Shown: positions 23,812 to 32,653, numbered from the stretch's first letter. The stretch: 36,853 nt of DNA from Bacillota bacterium (GCA_023436395.1 JAEZJJ010000045.1:1-36853), one strand, 5' to 3'. The notes: generated by a model from the letters alone, not told the origin. Made by a program: numbers and translations.

Positions 23812-25479
23812 CTATTCTTCACTCACTATAATACGTGCTTCATCAAGGATTAATAAACCTATATTAGAGGCATGATCTGAGATACGCTCCACATTACTAA
23901 TCATATCTAAAAAAATAATACCTGCTAATGGATTGCACTTTTCTTCAATGAGACGTTTTATATGTCTTGAACGTAATTTTTCTTCTAGCTTGTCAACTTG
24001 CGCCTCTAGAGGAATCACCTGATTGGCTAAATTTTTATCTCTTAATTCATAGGCCTTAAGGGCTGTTTCAAAACAATTAAGGGCTGTACTTGAAATATCT
24101 TGCAATTCCTTTTTAGCTTGATCAGAGAACTCTAAAGCATCATCTTTCAAACTAACTGCTAGCTCTGCAATATTATCTGCGTGATCTCCTACTCGTTCTA
24201 TATCACTCACCATATGAAATAATTCTGTAACAGTTAACTGTTCCTTTTCAGCTAAGGATACATTACTCAATTTTACAAGATAGGCATTAATGCCTTGCTG
24301 CATAGCATTAATCGTTCTTTCTTTTTCAAATACTTCTTGTATCTTCTTTTCATCTTTCTCAAAAAGGGCTTTAATTGCTGTATTAACGTTAACAGATGTA
24401 ATATGTCCCATTCGAAGCACTTCTTTAATAACATTTTCTATAGCAAAGGAAGGAGTTTCTAAAATCCTTTCATCTAAATGTTGTAAGACTTCTTCTGACT
24501 TTTGTTGCCTGCCTGTAATAAGATGCTCAGCAAGGTAAACAAGACCTTTTGAGAAAGGAAAAAGAAGTAAGGTATTAAGCACGTTAAAAGTCGTATGCAC
24601 AATACTAATATCTGTCACATTGATTAGTATATTTTGATATTGTGGCACCACAATTTTGAAGGCTACAATCGCTACAATCATAAAAATAAGGGAGCCTATC
24701 ACATTAAATAGAAAGTGAATAAAAGCAGCTCTTTTAGCATTAATACCTGCCCCTATACTGGATAAAAGTGCAGTAACACATGTGCCTATATTTTGACCTA
24801 GAATAATATAGATTGCAGAACTCCATGGTACAAGTCCTGCTAGTGCTAATGCTTGGAGGATTCCTACTGACGCTGAAGAACTTTGGATAATGGCTGTTAC
24901 TACTGCCCCTATTAGCACACCTAATAAAGGACTATTTCCTAATATCACAAAAAGATTACGAATCTCTTCTAATTTACTAAGAGGCTTAGCTGCACTGCTC
25001 ATCATATCTAATCCTAGAAACAAACTTCCAAATCCAAATAAAATTTGTCCAATAGATTTTACCTGTGACTTTTTTGCAAACATAATAAGTCCCACGCCGA
25101 CTACAATAAAAACAGGTGCTAGTACAGAGGGTTTTAAGAATTCAGTCCATTCACCTAGTGAGACAATCCATGCTGTTACTGTAGTCCCAATATTGGCACC
25201 CATAATAACGCCTACTGCTTGAGTTAAAGACATTAACCCTGCATTGACAAAACCTACAATCATCACTGTCGTAGCTGAAGAACTCTGAATAAGCGCAGTT
25301 ACTCCAGCACCTACTAATACACCTAAGAAACGATTACTAGTAAGGATACCTAATAAATTTTTCATTTTACTACCAGCTGCTTTTTGAAGTCCTTCTCCCA
25401 TAAACTCCATACCAAATAGGAATAATCCAAACCCACCCAAAAAGTTTAAACCTAATCCAAACCAATTAATTTCTCCCAT
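23812..25479 (-). CDS. Na+/phosphate cotransporter family protein with PhoU-like domain (copy 2)
   Basis: The 555-residue protein is collinear with the downstream paralogue, with long identical stretches such as GLQKAAGSKMKNLLG and VTALIQSSSATTVM. It has the same two QSSSA-containing membrane repeats (to about residue 310) and the PhoU-like tail with two ERVGDHADNIAEL / ERISDHASNIGLL helices. Divergence is greatest in the last transmembrane segments of the first half and at the C-terminus. The arrangement is a tandem duplication. Dissimilar substrate affinity or regulation of the two copies is possible but not visible. GGAGG precedes the start. Confidence 0.92.
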   Translation of the reverse strand: MGEINWFGLGLNFLGGFGLFLFGMEFMGEGLQKAAGSKMKNLLGILTSNRFLGVLVGAGVTALIQSSSATTVMIVGFVNAGLMSLTQAVGVIMGANIGTTVTAWIVSLGEWTEFLKPSVLAPVFIVVGVGLIMFAKKSQVKSIGQILFGFGSLFLGLDMMSSAAKPLSKLEEIRNLFVILGNSPLLGVLIGAVVTAIIQSSSASVGILQALALAGLVPWSSAIYIILGQNIGTCVTALLSSIGAGINAKRAAFIHFLFNVIGSLIFMIVAIVAFKIVVPQYQNILINVTDISIVHTTFNVLNTLLLFPFSKGLVYLAEHLITGRQQKSEEVLQHLDERILETPSFAIENVIKEVLRMGHITSVNVNTAIKALFEKDEKKIQEVFEKERTINAMQQGINAYLVKLSNVSLAEKEQLTVTELFHMVSDIERVGDHADNIAELAVSLKDDALEFSDQAKKELQDISSTALNCFETALKAYELRDKNLANQVIPLEAQVDKLEEKLRSRHIKRLIEEKCNPLAGIIFLDMISNVERISDHASNIGLLILDEARIIVSEE

Positions 25480-25590
25480 ATAGTCCTCCGATTAGAATAC
25501 TGTCATATACTTAATATTTCACATTCACGAAATTTTATAACGTTTACTTTTATAAATATCCTTCATGCCAGAAACATCATTTTTACACAC

Positions 25591-25642
25591 AATAAAGAGC
25601 CATAAAATGAAAGTAATCACCCTCATTTTATGGCTCTTTATT
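25591..25642 (-). terminator. Terminator of the isc-mnmA operon
   Basis: AATAAAGAGCCATAAAATGA (25591-25610) pairs perfectly with 25623-25642, a 20-bp stem with a 12-nt loop and T-rich flanks. It lies 21 bp after the mnmA stop codon. Confidence 0.9.
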
Positions 25643-25662
25643 CTTCCTACTCAAATAACTAC

Positions 25663-26745
25663 CTATAAAATAGTGCCTCCACCAATAAGCTTGTCTCCAT
25701 CATAGAGTACAAGGGCTTGTCCTGGTGTAATAGCACGTTGTCCCTCATCAAAAGTACATAAAATAGTATCTTCATCAATCATTTGAATAGTACAAGGCTG
25801 TGGTAATTGATTATATCTAATCTTACCTAAACAACGCATTTCACCTTCTAAACGTTCAAAAGGCATGAAATTGACTTGGTTGGCTTTAACTACTGTATTA
25901 AATAAGTCCTCATTATCTCCAATAACAACTTCATTTGTTTCTTGATTGATACGTTGTACAAAACCAGGTTTTCCTAAAGATAGGCCTAAGCCTTTTCTTT
26001 GTCCAATGGTATAATGAATAATGCCTTTATGCTTACCTAATACCTTACCTTCTTTGTCAACGAAATTACCTTCTACTGGCTTCTTACCTGTTTCTTCTTC
26101 AATATATTTAGCATAATTATTGTCAGGTACAAAGCAAATTTCTTGACTATCTGGTTTAGTTGCTACAGCAAGCCCAATTTCCTTAGCAATTGCCCTTACT
26201 TCATCTTTTGTATAGTCTCCAAGAGGCATTAGTGTATGCTCCAGTTGATGCTGGGTAAGATTGTAAAGGGCATAAGTTTGGTCCTTTGCAAGTGTCTTAG
26301 ATTGCTTTAAACTATAACGTCCTGTTTCTTCATCTTTAATAACTCTTGCATAATGACCTGTCGCAATATAATCTGCACCAATTTGAAGAGCTTTTTGAAG
26401 CATAGATTCCCACTTCACATAACGATTGCATGCAATACATGGATTTGGCGTACGTGCATTTTGATATTCATCTAAAAAGTAATCAATAACATGTTTTTTA
26501 AAATCATTTCTAAAGTTTACCACATAATGAGGTATACCTAGCTTTTGACAGACACGTCTGGCATCATCTACAGCTGAAAGCCCACAGCAACCACCATCAC
26601 TATCCTCTGGTGCCCCTTCTTGCCAGATTTGCATCGTCATACCAATCACTTCATAACCCTGCTCTTTGAGGAGATAGGCTGTAACAGAACTATCTACCCC
26701 TCCAGACATACCTACTACGACTTTTTTCTTTGCTATTTCACTCAT
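25663..26745 (-). CDS. mnmA: tRNA-specific 2-thiouridylase
   Basis: MnmA thiolates uridine 34 of Lys, Glu and Gln tRNAs using sulfur from a cysteine desulfurase. The 360-residue protein starts MSEIAKKKVVVGMSGGVDSS. The ATG at 26745 overlaps the iscU stop as TAATG, so a TTG reading from 26754 is unnecessary. It has the PP-loop VVGMSGGVDSSVTAYLL, the catalytic cysteines in PNPCIACNRYVKW and SQEICFVPDN, and a C-terminal barrel with HYTIGQRKGLGL. Coupling to iscS/iscU in one operon suggests that the local IscS donates the sulfur. Confidence 0.97.
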   Translation of the reverse strand: MSEIAKKKVVVGMSGGVDSSVTAYLLKEQGYEVIGMTMQIWQEGAPEDSDGGCCGLSAVDDARRVCQKLGIPHYVVNFRNDFKKHVIDYFLDEYQNARTPNPCIACNRYVKWESMLQKALQIGADYIATGHYARVIKDEETGRYSLKQSKTLAKDQTYALYNLTQHQLEHTLMPLGDYTKDEVRAIAKEIGLAVATKPDSQEICFVPDNNYAKYIEEETGKKPVEGNFVDKEGKVLGKHKGIIHYTIGQRKGLGLSLGKPGFVQRINQETNEVVIGDNEDLFNTVVKANQVNFMPFERLEGEMRCLGKIRYNQLPQPCTIQMIDEDTILCTFDEGQRAITPGQALVLYDGDKLIGGGTIL

Positions 26746-27212
26746 TAGCAGCAACCAGAACCTTCTTCATGATCGTGATCATGATGGTCATGATCATGTA
26801 CATCTTCTACTGGTTCTTTTAATCCTTCAATTTTAATATTATTTTTCTTTGCATAATCCCAAAGTGCTGCATGAAGTGATTCTTCTGCAAGTAATGAACA
26901 GTGCATTTTCACTGGTGGAAGTCCATCAAGTGCTTCTGCTACTGATTTATTTGTAATTTTTAAAGCCTCTTCAATTGTTTTACCAATAACAAGCTCTGTT
27001 GCCATTGAACTTGTTGCAACCGCTGCACCACAACCAAAAGTTTTAAACTTAGCGTCTTTAATAATGCCATCTTCAATTTGAAGATAAACTTTCATAATAT
27101 CTCCACATTTTGCATTTCCTACTGTACCAACGCCACTAGCGTTTTCAATTTCTCCAACGTTTCTTGGATTCATAAAATGATCCATAACTTTTTCACTGTA
27201 CATAGTTTTCAC
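26745..27212 (-). CDS. iscU: Fe-S cluster scaffold IscU (NifU N-terminal type) with His-rich tail
   Basis: IscU receives sulfur from IscS and assembles [2Fe-2S] clusters. The 155-residue protein has the three ligand cysteines in GNAKCGDIMK, TFGCGAAVATSS and VKMHCSLLAEE. The scaffold ends at about residue 130. The C-terminus then carries an extension, HDHDHHDHDHEEGSGCC, with six histidines in ten residues and a terminal Cys-Cys, which looks metal-binding. It follows iscS by about 60 bp and overlaps mnmA by one base. The tail might be a metal store or delivery element (inference). Confidence 0.95.
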   Translation of the reverse strand: MKTMYSEKVMDHFMNPRNVGEIENASGVGTVGNAKCGDIMKVYLQIEDGIIKDAKFKTFGCGAAVATSSMATELVIGKTIEEALKITNKSVAEALDGLPPVKMHCSLLAEESLHAALWDYAKKNNIKIEGLKEPVEDVHDHDHHDHDHEEGSGCC

Positions 27213-27273
27213 CTCTCTATATTTGTATGATTATTGTCGTTTTTATTTTCACAATTATACCTATAACTTTTAA

Positions 27274-28452
27274 TTATTTATTGTTCTTAACTACTTCTTC
27301 CCAAAGTGGAGACATATCTCTCATTCTTTGAACAATAGTTGGCATTTTTTCAAGTACAACATCGATTTCTTCTTCTGTTGTTTGAATACCTAATGTAAAT
27401 CTAATAGAACCATGTGCTTTTTCATGGGGAATACCTAATGCTAAAAGAACATGTGAAGGATCTAAAGAACCTGAAGTACATGCTGATCCACTAGATGCAG
27501 CAATGCCATTCATATCTAATAGAAGTAAAAGAGATTCTCCTTCTACATACTCTACACCTATATTGGCATTATTCGCTAAACGTTGTACTGGATGCCCATT
27601 TAATTTGCAATAAGGAATCGCCTCTAATAAACCTTTAATGAGTTTATCACGAAGCTTTGTCATCTTTTCAATCTTTGTTTCAAAGTCTGTATAGCTAAGT
27701 TCCATTGCTTTTGCAAGCCCTACAATACCAGCTACATTTTCTGTTCCTGCACGACGTCCTCTTTCTTGTCCCCCTCCATGAATAAGGTTTTCAAGTTTAA
27801 GTCCTCTTCTAATATATAAAACACCAATGCCTTTTGGCCCATTAATTTTATGACCTGATAAAGAAAGTAAATCGATATTTTGATCTTTTACATCTATTTT
27901 TACTTGCCCTATAGCTTGAACTGCATCTGTATGGAATGGAATCTTATGGGCTTTCGCAATTTCACCAATTTCTTTAATTGGCATAATGGTACCAATTTCA
28001 TTATTGGCATACATAATACTAATTAAAATAGTTGTATCCTTAATAGCTGCCTCAACAGCCTCTGGACTTACTAATCCATTTTCATCTACTTCTAAATAAG
28101 TAATCTCATAACCTTGTTTTTCTAAATATTCACAAGTATGAAGTACAGCATGATGCTCAATCTTTGTTGTAATAATATGATTTCCTTTATTTTTATGAGC
28201 TTCTGCTATCCCTTTAATCGCCCAGTTATCTGCTTCCGAACCACCACTAGTAAAGAAAATTTCATTTGTTTGTGCACCAATGTGTTTTGCAATAAGCTCT
28301 CTTGATTCATCAAGTGCCTTCTTATTGATTTGTGCAATTTGATAAACGCTAGATGGATTACCAAAGTTCTCTGTAAAATAAGGAAGCATTGCTTCAACCA
28401 CTTCTTTACGCACAGGTGTTGTTGCTGCATTATCAAGGTAAATTTTATTCAT
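27274..28452 (-). CDS. iscS: Cysteine desulfurase (IscS/NifS)
   Basis: This PLP enzyme converts cysteine to alanine and an enzyme persulfide for Fe-S cluster and thiouridine synthesis. The 392-residue protein starts YLDNAATTPVRKEVVEAM and has the PLP-binding lysine in LLSLSGHKINGPKGIGVLY (about 200). The catalytic cysteine is in ASSGSACTSGSLDPSH (about 324), on the flexible loop typical of class I desulfurases. It is the second gene of iscR-iscS-iscU-mnmA, starting 22 bp after iscR with a GGAGG site. Confidence 0.97.
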   Translation of the reverse strand: MNKIYLDNAATTPVRKEVVEAMLPYFTENFGNPSSVYQIAQINKKALDESRELIAKHIGAQTNEIFFTSGGSEADNWAIKGIAEAHKNKGNHIITTKIEHHAVLHTCEYLEKQGYEITYLEVDENGLVSPEAVEAAIKDTTILISIMYANNEIGTIMPIKEIGEIAKAHKIPFHTDAVQAIGQVKIDVKDQNIDLLSLSGHKINGPKGIGVLYIRRGLKLENLIHGGGQERGRRAGTENVAGIVGLAKAMELSYTDFETKIEKMTKLRDKLIKGLLEAIPYCKLNGHPVQRLANNANIGVEYVEGESLLLLLDMNGIAASSGSACTSGSLDPSHVLLALGIPHEKAHGSIRFTLGIQTTEEEIDVVLEKMPTIVQRMRDMSPLWEEVVKNNK

Positions 28453-28474
28453 ATTATAACCTCCTTAAATTCTA

Positions 28475-28924
28475 TTATATATAGTAACTTTGTGCTGCAT
28501 TTTCATTAATCTTTTCATAGTCTGCCATGAGTTGGTCCAGTGTGATATTATCAACTACTTGATCAATACTATCTCTAATTTTCTCCCATACCGATTTAGT
28601 GACACATTTACCATCTAAAAAGCAATGGGATTCTCCATCCTTACATGTACAATCAGTAGGTGCTAAAGATCCTTCTAATGCTCTTAGAATTTCTCCGATT
28701 GTAATTTCCTCTGGTGGTTTGGCTAAGGCATATCCGCCTTGGGCCCCTCTTTGGCTAATAACTAATTTATTCTTTTTTAAAAGTGCAATAAGCTGCTCTA
28801 AATAATTTTCTGACATTGATAGTCTCTCTGCTATGCTCTTAAGTGAGATGTGCTTTTCTTTTGAATACACCCCTAAATCCACCATAGCTTGAAGACCATA
28901 TCTCCCTTTTGTGGATAATTTCAT
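28475..28924 (-). CDS. iscR: Rrf2-family Fe-S regulator IscR
   Basis: The 149-residue protein starts MKLSTKGRYGLQAMVDLGVY. GGAGG lies seven bases before ATG at 28924, so the longer reading to 29002, which runs through the promoter, is rejected. It has an N-terminal winged helix (residues 1-70; ERLSMSENYLEQLIALLKK) and a cluster-binding loop with cysteines in CTCKDGESHCFLDGKC (about 92-107). That spacing is compatible with a [2Fe-2S] cluster ligated by three cysteines. IscR senses Fe-S status and controls the isc operon. Direct repeats over its own promoter suggest autoregulation. Confidence 0.94.
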   Translation of the reverse strand: MKLSTKGRYGLQAMVDLGVYSKEKHISLKSIAERLSMSENYLEQLIALLKKNKLVISQRGAQGGYALAKPPEEITIGEILRALEGSLAPTDCTCKDGESHCFLDGKCVTKSVWEKIRDSIDQVVDNITLDQLMADYEKINENAAQSYYI

Positions 28925-28951
28925 ATCCCCACCTCCATTCCCTACTTTACT

Positions 28952-28999
28952 ACTAGGAATTATATTTCCAAGCATATCACTAGGAATTGGTTTTGTCAA
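28952..28999 (-). promoter_or_regulatory. isc operon promoter with direct repeats
   Basis: TTGACA (28994-28999) and TATGCT (28971-28976) are 17 bp apart on the minus strand. AATTCCTAGT occurs twice (28979-28988 inside the spacer and 28952-28961 after the start site), 27 bp apart. The repeats are placed as operators for IscR (inference). Confidence 0.75.
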
Positions 29000-29068
29000 C
29001 ATTTTAAGCCCATAAATACATAGTTTTTATAGTTTAATTTTTTGAAGTTTTTTATGTAAATCTAACAT

Positions 29069-29109
29069 AAAAGACATCTTCTTTTTGCTTTATAAGAAGA
29101 TGTCTTTTT
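29069..29109. terminator. Terminator-like hairpin between iscR and the GH3 gene
   Basis: AAAAGACATCTTCTT (29069-29083) pairs with 29094-29108, with T tracts on both strands. It could end transcripts from the GH3 gene about 360 bp upstream on the minus strand, or plus-strand RNA from this spacer. Confidence 0.7.
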
Positions 29110-29188
29110 CTTATTTATAGTCATAATAATACTCTGATTAGCATATATTTTAGAATAGTTTAATAGTTGATATATTTATATACTTAAA

Positions 29189-29316
29189 TGAGCTTAGGGC
29201 TTAATAATAATATATTCGGAAATATACTACCACTAAGTGACTTCTACACACTTTACCGGTTATAAGCGTGTTAGGACTATCTTTTGCATACTACAAGGGG
29301 GTAAGTCCTAAGCTCA
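29189..29316. repeat. 128-bp inverted-repeat element with alternative helices
   Basis: The 15-bp ends TGAGCTTAGGGCTTA (29189-29203) and TAAGTCCTAAGCTCA (29302-29316) match at 14 of 15 positions. Inside, ACAC..GTGT closes a hairpin (29246-29271). TTAGGACT (29271-29278) is also perfectly complementary to AGTCCTAA (29304-29311), so the right arm can pair with either partner but not both. There is no open reading frame. It may be a structured RNA or a non-autonomous mobile element remnant. No target duplication is visible at its edges. Confidence 0.6.
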
Positions 29317-29471
29317 CTATTTTAAATAAATTTAAGGCTATTTCTTATTTTCCCTTCAAAAGGGGATACTCTACCATTTTAACTTCTATGGTATATAGTA
29401 TTCAATATCTGAGTAATGTGTGCTTTATATTTTATAAATATTTTTAATTTTTTCTTGTTACTTATTCTATC
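29317..29471. other. Spacer after the GH3 gene
   Basis: AT-rich sequence with two small hairpins: CCCTT/AAGGGG near 29355-29372 and ACCAT/ATGGT at about 29373-29392. No gene or convincing terminator is seen. Confidence 0.4.
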
Positions 29472-30734
29472 TTATTCCAATACAAGTATATTTTGTGCTA
29501 CTTTTTTTGACAAAATCTTTTTTACCGAACAATTTATTCTTTCTTCTGTCAATTTCCCTTCTTTATATGCTTTTAATAAAGCATTGTATGCTTTTTCAAT
29601 ATCAGCTGGCATTAAACAAATGTCATTTCCTGCCTCAATGCACAGAAGTGTAGCCTCTTCTACTGTATACTTATTTTGAATAGCCCCCATGTCCATAGCA
29701 TCTGTCATTAATAAAATATCCTCACTATCATAGTGGGTAGTTATATATTCCCCCCACACTTTAGATAAGGAAGCTGGCATCACTTGATCCACTCCCTTTA
29801 CTACTAAATGTCCTCTCATCAATGCCCCTATTCCAGAATCTAATCCTGCTTCAAATGGTCTAAGCTCTTCTTTTTCTAATTCCTCTAAGGACTTATTGAC
29901 ATAGGCCAATCCTTCGTGTGAGTCTTCTAAAGTATTACCATGTCCCGGGAAATGCTTTAACACAGGTTGGATCCCTTCTTCTTGTAATCCCTTAGCAAAA
30001 GTAATTACCATAGGTATTACCTCCTGAGCTGTGATCCCAAAGCTTCTCTTCCCAATAACGGTATTACTTGGTTCATTATAAATATCTGCTACTGGTGCAA
30101 AATCCATATTAAAACCTAATGTATTAAGTAACTTTCCCATTCTCTTTGCCTCTTCAAAGGCAACCCTTGTATCTCCAGTTTGTCCTATATTAAAAGCAGA
30201 TTTAAAAGGTACTTTGTTAATTCCCTCATTACTTCCTACTCTACTTACTTTTCCACCTTCTTCGTCTACTCCTATAAATAAAGGAATTTTACTACACCCT
30301 TGTGCCCCATCAATTAATGCCTTTGTCTGGTTTATAGATATAATATTTTCTTTAAAAAGAATAATACCTCCTACAGGATACTTAGTAAGCAACATTTTTA
30401 GTTCCTCATTCATTTGAGTAATAGGTTCCCCTTTGCTATCTTTTCGAATAGCAATAATAAATATTTGTCCTATCTTTTCTTCTATAGTCATTTGTTTCAT
30501 ATTGTTTTCTATTTGTTCTTCTACACTCAGCTTACTATTATCTTGCCCCTCTACATATTCCAGTTGGTTATGAGATGCCACCTTCCCTATTTCTTCCTCC
30601 CTCTTAGTGTCATCTTTTTCTTTCACTTTAATCTCATCATTTTTGGGTTGTACTATGCTATTATTATCTCTACCACATCCTATTAGCAATTCTAATACGA
30701 TTATGATTAAGAATACTTTTATACATTTTTTCAT
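29472..30734 (-). CDS. Lipoprotein GH3 beta-N-acetylhexosaminidase (NagZ-like)
   Basis: The 420-residue protein starts MKKCIKVFLIIIVLELLIGC, a lipoprotein signal with lipobox LIGC; AAGGGG precedes the ATG at 30734. A charged low-complexity linker (about 22-75) leads to a GH3 domain (about 80-420). NagZ motifs are present: GVDEEGGKVSRV, DFAPVADIYNEP, the His-Asp dyad loop KHFPGHGNTLEDSH and the nucleophile Asp in LLMTDAMDMGAI. It should remove GlcNAc from peptidoglycan or chitin fragments outside the membrane. The extracellular products could feed the amino-sugar operon elsewhere in this window (inference). No partner gene is adjacent. Confidence 0.92.
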   Translation of the reverse strand: MKKCIKVFLIIIVLELLIGCGRDNNSIVQPKNDEIKVKEKDDTKREEEIGKVASHNQLEYVEGQDNSKLSVEEQIENNMKQMTIEEKIGQIFIIAIRKDSKGEPITQMNEELKMLLTKYPVGGIILFKENIISINQTKALIDGAQGCSKIPLFIGVDEEGGKVSRVGSNEGINKVPFKSAFNIGQTGDTRVAFEEAKRMGKLLNTLGFNMDFAPVADIYNEPSNTVIGKRSFGITAQEVIPMVITFAKGLQEEGIQPVLKHFPGHGNTLEDSHEGLAYVNKSLEELEKEELRPFEAGLDSGIGALMRGHLVVKGVDQVMPASLSKVWGEYITTHYDSEDILLMTDAMDMGAIQNKYTVEEATLLCIEAGNDICLMPADIEKAYNALLKAYKEGKLTEERINCSVKKILSKKVAQNILVLE

Positions 30735-30839
30735 TTCAATACCCCTTATATACTTCTTCTTTTTGTTATTATAATCTTTTGATAAATTAATCATATTTTG
30801 ATATAATGTATTTATTAAAATTATGAGGAAGTGAAATTT

Positions 30840-31529
30840 ATGTGCACAACTGAAGAATTACAATTACTTAAAGGTGTTTTATATGATAAATCTTGTACAT
30901 GCCCCTTATGTAATCAGGCCTTTACTACTAAAACGATTAAGGTAGGCAAGAATCAGGTTACTTCTATTGATGAAGACCTTTATCCTCACTATTCCCTAGT
31001 CAATCCTCTCCTCTATGATGTGATTGCTTGTCCTGCTTGTGGTTATAGTGCTCTTACCAAAAGCTTTACATCTTTATTACCTAAACAAAAAGAATGGCTC
31101 AGTGCCCATTTTCATAAAGGTGCTAAATCTCCCTCTTACGGAGAATATGCAACTATTGATGAAGCTATTAACAAACATAAAATAGCTCTTGTTGCCTGTA
31201 TGACGCGAAAAAGTAAATTAGGTGAACAAGCTTATCTTGCATTACATATTGCTTGGCTCTATCGTGATAAAGGCGCTACTGAAGAGGAACTGTCTTTCAT
31301 ACGTCGTGCTTATGAAGGCTTTAGTGAAGCACTTACCAAAGAAAACTTTCCTATTTTAGGTTTAGATGAAGCTACTGTTATGTATATGCTAGCTGCTATG
31401 GCACATCAACTAGATAAACTAGACGAATGTAAACAATATCTCTCTGCTATTATTCCAATGCCTGGCTTATCCCCTCGTCTTAAAACACATGCTACGAATC
31501 TGAAGAATAAAATTTTTGAAAAGAAATAA
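30840..31529 (+). CDS. DUF2225 zinc-ribbon-like protein
   Basis: The 229-residue protein starts MCTTEELQLLKGVLYDKSCT. An ATG at 30840 lies ten bases after GAGGA; an in-frame GTG at 30831 abuts that site and is rejected. Two CxxC pairs, CPLC (about 21-24) and CPAC (about 63-66), suggest a bound zinc. The rest is alpha-helical with TPR-like spacing (AYLALHIAWLYRDKGATEEE). It matches the DUF2225 family, common in Clostridia, of unknown function. It is cytoplasmic, with no signal or membrane segment. The gene is alone on the plus strand and ends at a bidirectional terminator. Confidence 0.85.
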   Translation: MCTTEELQLLKGVLYDKSCTCPLCNQAFTTKTIKVGKNQVTSIDEDLYPHYSLVNPLLYDVIACPACGYSALTKSFTSLLPKQKEWLSAHFHKGAKSPSYGEYATIDEAINKHKIALVACMTRKSKLGEQAYLALHIAWLYRDKGATEEELSFIRRAYEGFSEALTKENFPILGLDEATVMYMLAAMAHQLDKLDECKQYLSAIIPMPGLSPRLKTHATNLKNKIFEKK

Positions 31530-31544
31530 TTTTTATATTTAAAG

Positions 31545-31587
31545 AAATGGGAGGCTACATGATTTCATCTTTGTAGCACTCCCATTT
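31545..31587. terminator. Bidirectional terminator
   Basis: AAATGGGAG..CTACA (31545-31559) pairs with TGTAG..CTCCCATTT (31572-31586), with a small internal bulge, a 12-nt loop and a T tract on the plus strand. It separates the convergent DUF2225 and ADP-ribosylglycohydrolase genes. Confidence 0.85.
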
Positions 31588-31591
31588 TATA

Positions 31592-32653
31592 TTACCATGC
31601 TGGGTATTTCTTAAGCCATTCTTCTCCTTCTTCATAGAAGGTTATTAAGTCTTTTGCCATCTCCTCAATCTCTCTATTAAGTTCTACCCCTTCAATCCAT
31701 CTTGTTGGAATAGCCTCAATACCTAAATAAGTCCCTAACAAGCCTCCTGCAATAGCTCCTACACTATCACTATCCCCGCTATGATTTACAGCTAATTTAA
31801 GAGCTGCTTCAAAATCTTGTGGATAGGATAATACTGCATATACTGCCATAGCAAGTGCCTCTTCTGCAACAAAACCTTTTCCTAAGCTTTCCATCTTCTC
31901 ATAATGTGGCTTTTCTTGATGGGCTAAATCAATAGCTTTCTCTAATGCTTCTACCACTTCTTCACTATTTTCCTTGCCTTTAATGTAATAAAGGGCTTTT
32001 TGAACAGCTTCTTCTAAATCATCCCCACTTACTAAATAATGGATCATTAGAGCAAGTGCCCCTGCAGAGAAATAGACGCTAGGTGCCCCATGTGTAATTG
32101 CAGCTGAACGCATCCCTATTAAAAAGCTCCTCTCCTCATCTTCAATAAGACCTATTGGCATCACTCTTACCATGCCACCACAACCTTTACTGTCATTCAT
32201 GGGTTTCTCTAAAGTGCCCATAACCCCTTTGCCTAATGAAGTTAAACAAGTTACTCCTGGTTCACGATAAGCTTGCATCCTGCTTAATTTTACTAACCAA
32301 CCATCATAATCCTTCTTATTCCAATGTGGTGTACTTAAGCCTTGTGTATGAAGCCATCTTAAATAGGCTCTAAATAAAGTAATTGTTGTACCCTCTAAAC
32401 TTCTTTCATGCCCTTTACGCTTAGCTCTTGTAACACTACGTAATAGTCCTTCTGCTGTAAATAATGTTAATTGTGTATCATCTGTAATAAGGGCATAGCG
32501 TTGTCCACAAGGAATATCTAATTCTGTAACTCCATTTGCTCCATAATTTTCAACCATTTTATCATATGGCATAAATTCAACTGGTGCACCTAATGCATCC
32601 CCAATTGCACTGCCCATTAAACAACCATAAAAATGCTTAATACTTCGTTTCAT
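31592..32653 (-). CDS. ADP-ribosylglycohydrolase family protein
   Basis: The 353-residue protein has the two-magnesium signature of the DraG/ARH family: GSAIGDALGAPVEF (about 14-27), ITDDTQLTLFTAEGLL (about 56-71), a central GCGGMVRVMP (about 158-167) and the C-terminal NHSGDSDSVGAIAGGLLG (about 289-306). Such enzymes remove ADP-ribose from proteins, DNA or small molecules. Neither an ADP-ribosyltransferase nor a DraT-like gene is next to it, so the target is unknown; it may instead act on ADP-ribosyl metabolites. GGAGG precedes the start. Confidence 0.93.
   Translation of the reverse strand: MKRSIKHFYGCLMGSAIGDALGAPVEFMPYDKMVENYGANGVTELDIPCGQRYALITDDTQLTLFTAEGLLRSVTRAKRKGHERSLEGTTITLFRAYLRWLHTQGLSTPHWNKKDYDGWLVKLSRMQAYREPGVTCLTSLGKGVMGTLEKPMNDSKGCGGMVRVMPIGLIEDEERSFLIGMRSAAITHGAPSVYFSAGALALMIHYLVSGDDLEEAVQKALYYIKGKENSEEVVEALEKAIDLAHQEKPHYEKMESLGKGFVAEEALAMAVYAVLSYPQDFEAALKLAVNHSGDSDSVGAIAGGLLGTYLGIEAIPTRWIEGVELNREIEEMAKDLITFYEEGEEWLKKYPAW

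Noticed and set aside
28925..29002. Longer N-terminus for IscR
   Set aside because: It would run through the -35/-10 promoter and the direct repeats, and the strong GGAGG site serves the ATG at 28924.
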